A stretch of DNA of 5,348 nucleotides, from the NCBI GenBank assembly GCA_023266715.1, contig JAHFPK010000206.1, forward strand, positions 1-5,348, given 5' to 3'. Source of the stretch: Hyphomicrobiales bacterium (lineage in GTDB: Bacteria > Pseudomonadota > Alphaproteobacteria > Rhizobiales > Aestuariivirgaceae). Numbering within the stretch: position 1 is the stretch's first letter; every line of letters begins with the position of its first letter. A program made the translations under genes and the position numbers. The notes under the pieces were generated by a model. It ran no database searches and was not told where the DNA came from. It saw nothing but the letters and a program-made list of their open reading frames with translations. Positions 1 to 5,218 of the stretch are shown here, one piece after another.

Positions 1-355
1 TGTGAAGGTGCGAGGTGTGCGAGCCGCCCTGGGGCAGCACATTGACCCACATGGAATCACAGATAGGTTTTCCTCCGCGCAGGTTCCAGTGCAGCGATTT
101 GGCGAAACCGGTGGCATGCGTATGGATAATCTTTTCCAGCCGTGCAAAAGGCTTTGAGCGTTGGCTGAGATTATCAATTGAGGCATAGGACGTATAACCC
201 GCATAGCCATGTTTCTCGCACCATTTGCGACCCTTTGTGTCATGCTGGCTGAGGGACAGAGCGGCATCTTCCAGTTCCAGGTTCAGGCGTGCCGCATCTG
301 GAATCTCGGCGCGGTAAATGAGGGTGGGAAACAAGGTTTCGATGGCGCTTTTCAT
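1..355 (-). CDS. Putative 2OG-Fe(II) oxygenase, TIGR02466-like (partial, C-terminus off-window)
   Basis: Reading the minus strand from the ATG at 355-353 gives 118 uninterrupted residues up to the left edge, beginning MKSAIETLFPTLIYRAEI. An AAGGGA ribosome binding site (complement of 361-366) sits about 5 bases before the ATG and supports this start. The opening 'LFPTLIYRAEIPD' and the segment 'WVNVLPQGGSHTSHLH' at residues 103-118 are characteristic of the TIGR02466 / 2OG-FeII_Oxy_5 family of putative iron- and 2-oxoglutarate-dependent oxygenases. The His cluster at the window edge is probably part of the metal site, but the remaining ligands and the 2-oxoglutarate-binding Arg lie outside the window. 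The substrate is unknown for this family. It is transcribed divergently from the lytic transglycosylase gene, with 86 bases between the two starts. I saw no convincing promoter for it. The family call is by recall of sequence pattern, not by search. Confidence 0.8.
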   Translation of the reverse strand, partial: MKSAIETLFPTLIYRAEIPDAARLNLELEDAALSLSQHDTKGRKWCEKHGYAGYTSYASIDNLSQRSKPFARLEKIIHTHATGFAKSLHWNLRGGKPICDSMWVNVLPQGGSHTSHLH

Positions 356-430
356 GGCTGTCCCTTAATCAGCTTGACTGCTGCTGACAAGGCCTGGTCT
401 TGGTGGCAGTCTGGGATTTGCAGTGTAACA

Positions 431-439
431 GAGGAGGAG
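431..439 (+). promoter_or_regulatory. Ribosome binding site fixing the start of the lytic transglycosylase
   Basis: The purine run GAGGAGGAG lies just before the ATG at 442. The same frame is open from an earlier ATG at 400, but that one has no Shine-Dalgarno sequence and would place 14 non-signal-like residues before the hydrophobic signal peptide. The start at 442 is therefore preferred. Confidence 0.8.
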
Positions 440-441
440 CA

Positions 442-1242
442 ATGAACTGGCTGAAGGCAGGACTTGTTTCAGCGCTGGCGTTTGTTTTCATGGCGAGCGT
501 GGCGGAAGCCGCCAAATGCGGCAACACGTCCGCGGGTTTTGAAAAATGGGAAATGGCGTTTGCTACGGAAGCCAAGGCCAATGGGATTAAGCCAAAAGCG
601 ATTTCGTCCCTCATGGCCACAAGCTATTCGAAGGGCACAATCAGGGCCGACCGCGGCCAGTACAATTTCAAGCTGTCGCTCAATGCCTTCATGGTAAAGC
701 GCGGGGCCTCCGGAATTATCGCCCGGAGCCGCTCGCTGAAGAAAAGCAATGCCGCACTCTTTGCAATGCTCGAAAAACGCTACGGTGTTCCTCCCGGACC
801 CCTACTGGCGATATGGGGCATGGAGACGAGTTTCGGCGGTTTTACTGGGAACCAGAATACGCTTTCGGCGGTGGCAACGCTGGCCTATGACTGCCGCAGG
901 ACAGAGTTTTTTACCGAACAGCTCTATGCGGCGCTCAAGCTTGTTGATCGCGGGGTGCTTTCGGCCTCCTCGAAAGGGGCCATGCATGGCGAGGTGGGGC
1001 AGACGCATTTTCTGCCGAAGAACATTCTGTTCTATGGCGCCGATGGCAATGGCGGGGTCAATCTCAATTCCAAGGCCGATGCGCTGGCCTCCACGGCAAA
1101 GTTTCTTGCAGGCCACGGCTGGGTGGAAGATGCGGGTTATCAGCCGGGGCAGACCAATTTTGAGGCGATTCAGGGCTGGAATGCGGCTACAGTTTATCAA
1201 AAAGCCATTGCCATCATGGGCAAGAAGATTGACGGGCCGTGA
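442..1242 (+). CDS. Secreted lytic murein transglycosylase, MltB/SLT_2 (GH103) type
   Basis: A 266-residue protein predicted to cleave the MurNAc-GlcNAc bond of peptidoglycan in the periplasm, leaving 1,6-anhydro ends. Residues 1-24 form a signal peptide: a Lys, a hydrophobic core (LVSALAFVFMASV) and an AEA/EAA cleavage site. There is no lipobox Cys in the right place, so it appears soluble rather than a lipoprotein like E. coli MltB. The catalytic region contains 'GVPPGPLLAIWGMETSFGG', where the Glu of METSFG (about residue 128) matches the MltB catalytic acid. It is followed by 'GEVGQTHFLP' (about 183-192), the counterpart of the family G-x-x-G-x-x-x-F-x-P loop. No C-terminal peptidoglycan-binding domain follows, so this is the short form. 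It diverges from the oxygenase gene and ends 6 bases before the vapBC promoter, with no visible terminator in between. Confidence 0.9.
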   Translation: MNWLKAGLVSALAFVFMASVAEAAKCGNTSAGFEKWEMAFATEAKANGIKPKAISSLMATSYSKGTIRADRGQYNFKLSLNAFMVKRGASGIIARSRSLKKSNAALFAMLEKRYGVPPGPLLAIWGMETSFGGFTGNQNTLSAVATLAYDCRRTEFFTEQLYAALKLVDRGVLSASSKGAMHGEVGQTHFLPKNILFYGADGNGGVNLNSKADALASTAKFLAGHGWVEDAGYQPGQTNFEAIQGWNAATVYQKAIAIMGKKIDGP

Positions 1243-1248
1243 GGGTTC

Positions 1249-1277
1249 TTGACTCCACGGTATATACTAATTATACT
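1249..1277 (+). promoter_or_regulatory. Sigma70-like promoter of vapBC
   Basis: A -35 box TTGACT (1249-1254), a 17-base spacer and a -10 box TATACT (1272-1277) together form a near-consensus sigma70-type promoter immediately after the lytic transglycosylase stop codon. Transcription would start near 1284, giving a leader of about 18 bases before the vapB ATG at 1302. It is the only strong promoter I can see upstream of the five-gene run. Confidence 0.75.
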
Positions 1278-1289
1278 GTTGGTATATAC
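1259..1289 (+). promoter_or_regulatory. Probable VapB/VapBC operator: two GTATATAC palindromes
   Basis: GGTATATAC occurs twice, at 1259-1267 and 1281-1289. The 8-base core GTATATAC is its own reverse complement, and the copies are 22 bases apart (about two helical turns). One copy lies in the -35/-10 spacer; the other covers the expected transcription start. A TTATAC at 1271-1276 within the -10 resembles a further half-site. VapB antitoxins usually bind such palindromes to repress their own operon; that this protein does so here is inference from position. Confidence 0.65.
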
Positions 1290-1301
1290 GGAGATCGTAT
1301 C

Positions 1302-1547
1302 ATGACTTTTTATGTAAAGGATCCGGCTACAGACAAAGCGGTGCGTAAGCTTGCAAAGCTCAGGGGCAAGACATTAACCGAAACAATTCGCGAGGCCGTG
1401 GAAAAAGCGTTGGATGAACAGAAGCGTGAGAAACGTCTCACATTTCTGGAACGCATAAAGCCCATTCAAGAGCGTATTGCCAAGTATCCCAATACGGGAC
1501 TTGAAGCAGACAAGGCATTTTATGACGAGCTTTCTGGCGACATTTGA
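1302..1547 (+). CDS. vapB: VapB-family antitoxin (Rv0623-like, PSK_trans_fac type)
   Basis: An 81-residue antitoxin expected to neutralise VapC by direct binding and, with it, to repress the operon. The N-terminus 'MTFYVKDPATDKAVRKLAKL' followed by 'GKTLTETIREAVEKAL' has the beta-strand plus two-helix layout of the Rv0623-like (PF07704) DNA-binding antitoxins. The second half is a charged helix (about 34-61), and the C-terminal 'LEADKAFYDELSGD' resembles the toxin-blocking tail seen in this family. The start at 1302 is chosen because GGAG (1290-1293) lies 8 bases upstream. An in-frame ATG at 1239 overlaps the preceding gene's stop and would place the promoter and operator inside the coding region. 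The stop overlaps the vapC start by one base (TGATG), typical of co-translated toxin-antitoxin pairs. Confidence 0.9.
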   Translation: MTFYVKDPATDKAVRKLAKLRGKTLTETIREAVEKALDEQKREKRLTFLERIKPIQERIAKYPNTGLEADKAFYDELSGDI

Positions 1548-1942
1548 TGTTTTTGGATGCGTCAGCGATTGTTGCAATACTTCTCAGGGAAACCAATTGG
1601 GAATCCTTGGCTTCAAAAGTTGATCCTGATCGACAAAACATTACTTCGGCACTATCCCGATACGAAGCAGTTTTGGGAGTTGTACGCAGCAAGTCGTGCG
1701 AAATTGAAATAGCCAATATCCTCGTGGAGCAATTTTTGGATCAAGCCAAAGCTTCCATCATTTCCATCGATGATTCAGTAGGCGTTGAGGCAATAATCGC
1801 TTTTTCCCTTTTTGGCAGAGGCAGGCACAAAGCCGCCTTGAATATGGGCGACTGTTTTTCCTATGCGTGCGCCAAAATTCATCGGGTGCCACTCTTGTTC
1901 AAGGGCAACGATTTCATCCATACCGACATTCGTATTGCTTAA
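1547..1942 (+). CDS. vapC: VapC-family PIN-domain ribonuclease toxin
   Basis: A 131-residue PIN-domain toxin, the usual length for VapC. These are Mg/Mn-dependent endoribonucleases that stop translation by cutting tRNA or rRNA; the target here cannot be told from sequence. The acidic active-site residues are in place: Asp4 in 'FLDASAIV', Glu40 in 'RYEAV', Asp102 in 'NMGDCFSYA' and Asp122 in 'KGNDF'. The block 'NMGDCFSYACAKIHRVPLLF' is diagnostic of the family. With all four acids present and no frameshift, the toxin looks active. The ATG at 1547-1549 overlaps the vapB stop by one base and has no strong ribosome binding site, implying coupled translation. A TTG three bases earlier in frame (1544) is a less likely start. 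Hand-counted GC over 1321-1920 is about 47%, lower than both neighbours. The TAA is shared with the Shine-Dalgarno sequence of the next gene. Confidence 0.92.
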   Translation: MFLDASAIVAILLRETNWESLASKVDPDRQNITSALSRYEAVLGVVRSKSCEIEIANILVEQFLDQAKASIISIDDSVGVEAIIAFSLFGRGRHKAALNMGDCFSYACAKIHRVPLLFKGNDFIHTDIRIA

Positions 1943-1951
1943 GGAATTCCC

Positions 1952-3196
1952 ATGACATCCAAATCCAATCTTGTGATCAATCCGCAGCGGCTGTGGGACA
2001 GCCTTATGGAAACGGCGAAGTTTGGCGGCACCGCAAAAGGCGGCATCAAGCGGCTCACCGTATCCGATGAGGATAAGCGGGTGCGCGACTGGTTCAAGGC
2101 ACAGTGCGAGTCATTGGGTTTTACAGTGAGGGTTGACAGTGTCGGCAACATGTTTGCCACACGGGGCGGCAAGCGTAAGGACTTGTTGCCCATCGCCTTG
2201 GGTTCGCATCTGGATACCCAGCCCACGGGCGGGAAGTTTGATGGCGTGCTGGGCGTGCTTGGCGCCCTGGAAGCGCTGCGCACCCTCGTAGACATGGGTT
2301 ATGAAACCAATGCGCCGCTCATGATTGTGAATTGGACCAATGAGGAGGGTTCGCGCTTTGCGCCGGCCATGCTGTGCTCCGGAGTTTACGCAGGTGTCTT
2401 CACGCCGGAGTTTGCCTACACGCGCGAGGATCGCGACGGCATCAAGTTTGGCGATGAGCTGAAGCGCATTGGTTATCTCGGTTCCGAGCCCGTGGGTCCC
2501 CACAAGTTTCAGGCGATGTTTGAGCTTCACATCGAGCAGGGGCCCATTCTTGAAGCAGAAGCAAAAATGATCGGCGTGGTCACGGGTGTGCAGGGCATGC
2601 GCTGGTATGAGGTGACGGTTAAGGGCCAGGAGTCCCATACGGGCGCTACGCCGATGTTGCTTCGTCGGAATGCATTGCTTGGAGCCTCACGGATGATTGA
2701 AGCCATCCATCAGGTGGGGCTTGGTCATTTGCCGGGCGTTGCAAGTGTTGGCTTAATCGAGAACAGGCCGAACAGTCGCAATGTTGTGCCGGGTGAGGTT
2801 TTCTTCACGGTTGATCTACGTCACCCGGACGAGGCTGTGCTGGATAAAATGGAGGCGGCCTTCCGCGCGAGCCTTGGACCTATTGCCGAAGCGGAAAAAC
2901 TGACCCTTGAAGAGAAATGCATCTGGAAATCGCCGGCAGTCAAATTCAACCCGGAGCTTATTGAATGTGTACGCAAAGGGGGCGCGCAGGCTGGATATAA
3001 AATGCGCGAGATGGCCTCGGGTGCCGGCCATGATGCGGCCTATATCGCGCGAGTTGCACCCACGACGATGATCTTCGTGCCCTGCCTTGGCGGCATTTCG
3101 CACAATGAGGCGGAGTCCACCACCTTTGATGAATGTGGCGCGGGTTCCCAGGTTTTGCTGAATGCAGTTCTCGAATATGACCAGAAATTCGCCTGA
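1952..3196 (+). CDS. M20-family zinc amidohydrolase (N-carbamoyl-L-amino-acid hydrolase / allantoate amidohydrolase group)
   Basis: A 414-residue cytoplasmic metallo-hydrolase of the hydantoinase/carbamoylase family, the usual length for the group, which hydrolyses ureido or carbamoyl C-N bonds such as N-carbamoyl-amino acids, beta-ureidopropionate or allantoate. Visible metal ligands are His86 ('GSHLDT'), Asp97 ('GGKFDGVLG'), Glu131/Glu132 ('TNEEGSRF'), His193 ('ELHIEQGP') and His384 ('GISHNEAE'). The substrate-site pattern of the family is also complete: His229 ('SHTGATPM'), Asn277 ('NSRNVVPG'), Arg290 ('DLRHPD') and 'GAGHDA' (His360). There is no signal peptide. AAGGA (1941-1945) lies 6 bases before the ATG and overlaps the vapC stop codon, so the gene is packed directly behind the toxin. 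Hand-counted GC over 2161-2520 is about 61%. AllC-like and carbamoylase-like members cannot be told apart by eye; the neighbours do not include other purine or hydantoin pathway genes. Confidence 0.88.
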   Translation: MTSKSNLVINPQRLWDSLMETAKFGGTAKGGIKRLTVSDEDKRVRDWFKAQCESLGFTVRVDSVGNMFATRGGKRKDLLPIALGSHLDTQPTGGKFDGVLGVLGALEALRTLVDMGYETNAPLMIVNWTNEEGSRFAPAMLCSGVYAGVFTPEFAYTREDRDGIKFGDELKRIGYLGSEPVGPHKFQAMFELHIEQGPILEAEAKMIGVVTGVQGMRWYEVTVKGQESHTGATPMLLRRNALLGASRMIEAIHQVGLGHLPGVASVGLIENRPNSRNVVPGEVFFTVDLRHPDEAVLDKMEAAFRASLGPIAEAEKLTLEEKCIWKSPAVKFNPELIECVRKGGAQAGYKMREMASGAGHDAAYIARVAPTTMIFVPCLGGISHNEAESTTFDECGAGSQVLLNAVLEYDQKFA

Positions 3197-4670
3197 GCTT
3201 TCAGCCCGCGCGCGAGAAATTGCCCTTGAGCTTACATCTTGGCCTTCGGTGACGGGAACGCTGGGAGAAGCCGCGTTTGCTCAAAGACTTCAAGAATACC
3301 TCCGTCTTAAGTGGTTTGACGAAAACATAAGGTTTTCCGTCGATGCAGGATCAAATCTGCGCGGCAACCTCGCCGTTCTGAAACGTGGTCGATCCGCGCA
3401 AACAATTGTGCTTACCGGTCATTTCGACACGGTGCCCTACGATGACTATGGGACACTTGCAGACTTCGCTCTTGATCCCGAGACACTTACAAAATCCATC
3501 ATTAATCGGCTTCAGCAAAGCGGCGAAAGCAACCACGCTTTACGGGATTTCGAAAGTGGGGATTTTCTTGCGGGACGCGGGCTTCTCGACATGAAGGCTG
3601 GATTGGCCGCTGGACTCGCCGCCATGGAGGCTTACTCGGGGGACGCGTCAATTTTATTTTTTGCTGTTTGTGATGAAGAAGAAACGTCAGCGGGTGCTCG
3701 GGCTGCAGCACTTATGTTGAAAAACATGGAAAAGCAGTTCGATCTCGAAATCAAATTGATCATTAACCTCGATGCCATTTCAGATCAGGGGGATGGATCG
3801 CATGGCCGCGTCGTTACCTATGGGTCAATCGGGAAACTGCTGTTGACTGCCTTCGTTCACGGCAAACAAACGCATGCCGGTTATCCACAAGATGGGGTGA
3901 ACGCAGCATATGTTGCCGCAGAACTTCTAATCGAGTTTGAGTTGTCTCCTCTGCTTTCGGAGCGTACGGAGGAGGAGTTGGCGGCGCCTCCGACTGTTCT
4001 CCACTCAAAGGATTCAAAAACCGGCTACAACGTTACCACACCACAACAGGCCTGGATTTACTGGAATACAATGCAGCATAAGAGAACTGCCAGTGAAGTT
4101 TTTGAGATTGCCATGGACCACGCGAGGCGCGCTGTGAACCGGGCGAAGGTGCGTACAAATCAAGACATCGATTTGATCAGCTTTGCGGAACTCAGGGGCA
4201 AGCACGCTTACAGTCTGCAGAAGCAAGATACGTCACTTAATTTGCCCGAACAATCACGACTCGCCACACTTGCCATCATTGAAAGCCTCGGCATCACCAA
4301 ACCAACGGTGGTTATGGGTTTTGGCTCGATACCCTATTCAGCAGTGTCGCTAAGGGATGAAAGTTTACGCGCCACGATTTCCAAGGCTGTCCAACCCTTT
4401 GGCCTCGGCTCCGTCAACTATTTTGCCGGTATTTCAGACATGAGCTTCTTTGGTGAGGCATCAAGCGATCTTTCGGAGGTGGCGTCCAATACGCCGATTT
4501 GGGGAACGAGCTTCACATTGGCTGAACCGGCGGGCTGTCCTTGCATCAATATCGGCCCGTGGGGGCGCGATTATCATCACTGGCTGGAACGGCTCCATGC
4601 GCCTTACGCATTTGAGACACTACCCAGGGTTTTGCTTGCAGTGATTGATGCGGTGTTAGAGAGAGGCTAA
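3177..4670 (+). CDS. RocB-like M20 peptidase/deacylase
   Basis: About 497 residues, M20-type metallo-hydrolase resembling Bacillus RocB (arginine utilisation), somewhat shorter than RocB. Counting from 3177, the metal-site motifs are His82/Asp84 ('LTGHFDTVPYDDYG'), Asp138 ('GRGLLDMKAG'), Glu168/Glu169 ('CDEEETSAGA'), Asp199 ('IINLDAISD') and the late 'GRDYHHWLER' His pair (467/468). 'VHGKQTHAG' (His233) marks the dimerisation-domain His. 'GDFLAGRG' and 'TYGSIGKLL' are RocB-like features. The molecular function of RocB itself is poorly defined, so the substrate is unknown. The gene overlaps the preceding one by 20 bases. I chose the ATG at 3177 because it gives the smaller overlap; the ATG at 3162, five codons earlier, is equally possible, and neither has a clear Shine-Dalgarno sequence, so translation is probably coupled. 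Hand-counted GC over 3301-3660 is about 52%, below the gene it overlaps. It is not a tandem copy of that gene: the two belong to different M20 branches. Confidence 0.82.
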   Translation: MTRNSPELSARAREIALELTSWPSVTGTLGEAAFAQRLQEYLRLKWFDENIRFSVDAGSNLRGNLAVLKRGRSAQTIVLTGHFDTVPYDDYGTLADFALDPETLTKSIINRLQQSGESNHALRDFESGDFLAGRGLLDMKAGLAAGLAAMEAYSGDASILFFAVCDEEETSAGARAAALMLKNMEKQFDLEIKLIINLDAISDQGDGSHGRVVTYGSIGKLLLTAFVHGKQTHAGYPQDGVNAAYVAAELLIEFELSPLLSERTEEELAAPPTVLHSKDSKTGYNVTTPQQAWIYWNTMQHKRTASEVFEIAMDHARRAVNRAKVRTNQDIDLISFAELRGKHAYSLQKQDTSLNLPEQSRLATLAIIESLGITKPTVVMGFGSIPYSAVSLRDESLRATISKAVQPFGLGSVNYFAGISDMSFFGEASSDLSEVASNTPIWGTSFTLAEPAGCPCINIGPWGRDYHHWLERLHAPYAFETLPRVLLAVIDAVLERG

Positions 4671-4688
4671 AGAACCCCACCCATTAAC

Positions 4689-4693
4689 AGGAG
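4689..4693 (+). promoter_or_regulatory. Ribosome binding site of the RidA-family gene
   Basis: AGGAG lies 6 bases before the ATG at 4700, within a 29-base gap after the RocB-like gene. The gap is too short for a full promoter plus leader and holds no terminator, so the gene is probably read from the same transcript. Confidence 0.75.
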
Positions 4694-4699
4694 ACGACA

Positions 4700-5050
4700 A
4701 TGAGCATTACACGGATTGGCGCTGGAAAGCGCATGAGCGAAGCGGTTATCCATGGTGGCAAGGTCTATCTCGCTGGTTTTGTGGCGGACAAGGCCGTTGG
4801 CAAGTCAGTCAAGGAACAGACAACTGATATCCTCTCGCAGATTGATGCCACGCTGAAGCAGGCCGGAACCGACAAGTCAAAGATCTTGAAAGCGAATATC
4901 TGGCTCACGGATATTGGCACCTGGGCAGAAATGAATGAGGCTTGGGATGCCTGGGTTGTGGCCGGGCATACTCCAGCACGCGCCACAGTTGAATCAAAGC
5001 TAGCAGGCCCCGGCTTTGATGTTGAGATCATGGTGGAAGCCGCCATTTAA
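4700..5050 (+). CDS. RidA-family protein (YjgF/YER057c/UK114; YoaB-like branch)
   Basis: A 116-residue member of the RidA superfamily, small trimeric cytosolic proteins. The archetype hydrolyses reactive enamine/imine intermediates of amino-acid metabolism; other branches take part in specific catabolic routes (for example RutC in pyrimidine breakdown). Recognised from 'MSEAVIHGGKVYLAGFVAD', 'ILSQIDATLKQAGTDKSKIL', 'NIWLTDIGTWAEMNEAWDAW' and 'TPARATVESKLAGPGFDVEI'. Arg94 in 'PARATVE' aligns with the catalytic Arg105 of E. coli RidA, so imine deaminase activity is possible. The N-terminus lacks the 'AIGPY' motif of classical RidA and the sequence is closer to the YoaB-like (cd06150-type) branch, whose substrates are less clear. 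It follows two C-N hydrolases with a good ribosome binding site and is likely the last gene of the operon. The label 'endoribonuclease L-PSP', often given to this family, is not implied. Confidence 0.9.
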   Translation: MSITRIGAGKRMSEAVIHGGKVYLAGFVADKAVGKSVKEQTTDILSQIDATLKQAGTDKSKILKANIWLTDIGTWAEMNEAWDAWVVAGHTPARATVESKLAGPGFDVEIMVEAAI

Positions 5051-5072
5051 CGAAGCCCCGCCGAATCGACTT

Positions 5073-5097
5073 GTCATGGGAGCTCTTTTGCCATGAC
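5073..5097 (+). repeat. Hairpin after the RidA-family gene (possible weak transcription end)
   Basis: GTCATGG (5073-5079) and CCATGAC (5091-5097) form a perfect 7-base-pair stem with an 11-base loop, starting 23 bases after the RidA-family stop codon. There is no T-run after either arm, so it is not a standard intrinsic terminator on either strand. It may help 3'-end stability or Rho-dependent ending. Confidence 0.4.
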
Positions 5098-5129
5098 GGT
5101 CGTGGCCATGGAACTTTCCGACCCGCTTG

Positions 5130-5154
5130 TTGTTAACTATTAACAATTAGTTAA
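5130..5154 (+). promoter_or_regulatory. Putative CtrA-type box with nested inverted repeats
   Basis: TTAA-CAATTAG-TTAA at 5140-5154 fits the TTAA-N7-TTAA consensus of the alphaproteobacterial cell-cycle regulator CtrA. It is embedded in two inverted repeats: TTGTTAA/TTAACAA (5130-5146, 3-base spacer) and TTAACTA/TAGTTAA (5133-5154). The second TTAA half-site coincides with the -35 position of the promoter proposed for the downstream RlpA-like gene, where activating CtrA sites often sit. The assignment is a motif match only. Confidence 0.5.
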
Positions 5155-5179
5155 GTTGGGGTCACATTCCGGCCATAAA
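5151..5179 (+). promoter_or_regulatory. Possible promoter of the RlpA-like gene
   Basis: TTAAGT (5151-5156), a 17-base spacer and CATAAA (5174-5179, four of six matches to TATAAT) form a weak promoter-like pair. A weak -35 overlapped by the putative CtrA half-site would fit an activator-dependent promoter. Transcription would start near 5186, giving a leader of about 33 bases before 5219. Confidence 0.35.
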
Positions 5180-5188
5180 GGCCCTTAT

Positions 5189-5201
5189 GTTGCGCCGCAA
5201 C
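5189..5201 (+). repeat. Short palindrome GTTGCG-C-CGCAAC in the RlpA-like leader
   Basis: A perfect inverted repeat, 6 bases either side of a central C (in RNA, effectively a 5-pair stem with a 3-base loop), lies just upstream of the RlpA-like ribosome binding site. A longer imperfect palindrome (CATAAAGGCCCTTATG, 5174-5189, one mismatched pair) abuts it. Either could be a protein-binding site or leader structure; nothing identifies which. Confidence 0.35.
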
Positions 5202-5218
5202 ATGAGTGAGGGCCTATC

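Noticed and set aside
374..379. TTGACT as a -35 box for the lytic transglycosylase
   Set aside because: No acceptable -10 hexamer occurs at 16-18 bases downstream. A weaker pair (TTGGTG at 400, TGTAAC at 424) is also too poor to claim.
209..445. Plus-strand open frame of 78 codons
   Set aside because: It lies mostly antisense to the oxygenase gene and overlaps the start of the lytic transglycosylase. It has no ribosome binding site and its sequence resembles no family I know.
749..1252. Plus-strand open frame of 167 codons inside the lytic transglycosylase gene
   Set aside because: It is a frame shadow: the other frame has a signal peptide, catalytic Glu and family motifs, while this one is rich in Arg, Trp and Met with no recognisable domain.
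1239..1301. Longer vapB starting at the ATG at 1239
   Set aside because: It would place the promoter and both operator palindromes inside the coding sequence. The ATG at 1302 has a ribosome binding site and begins the family's N-terminal strand.
2111..2638. Minus-strand open frame of 175 codons inside the M20 amidohydrolase
   Set aside because: It is antisense to a gene with complete active-site motifs, has no supporting start signals and has a composition typical of antisense translation of a GC-rich gene.
1952..4670. Tandem duplication of one M20 gene
   Set aside because: The two proteins differ in length and in every motif context (carbamoylase-type against RocB-type), so they are distant relatives and not a recent duplication.
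5073..5097. Canonical Rho-independent terminator
   Set aside because: The stem is followed by GGTCGTGG rather than a T-run, and the reverse strand also lacks one.
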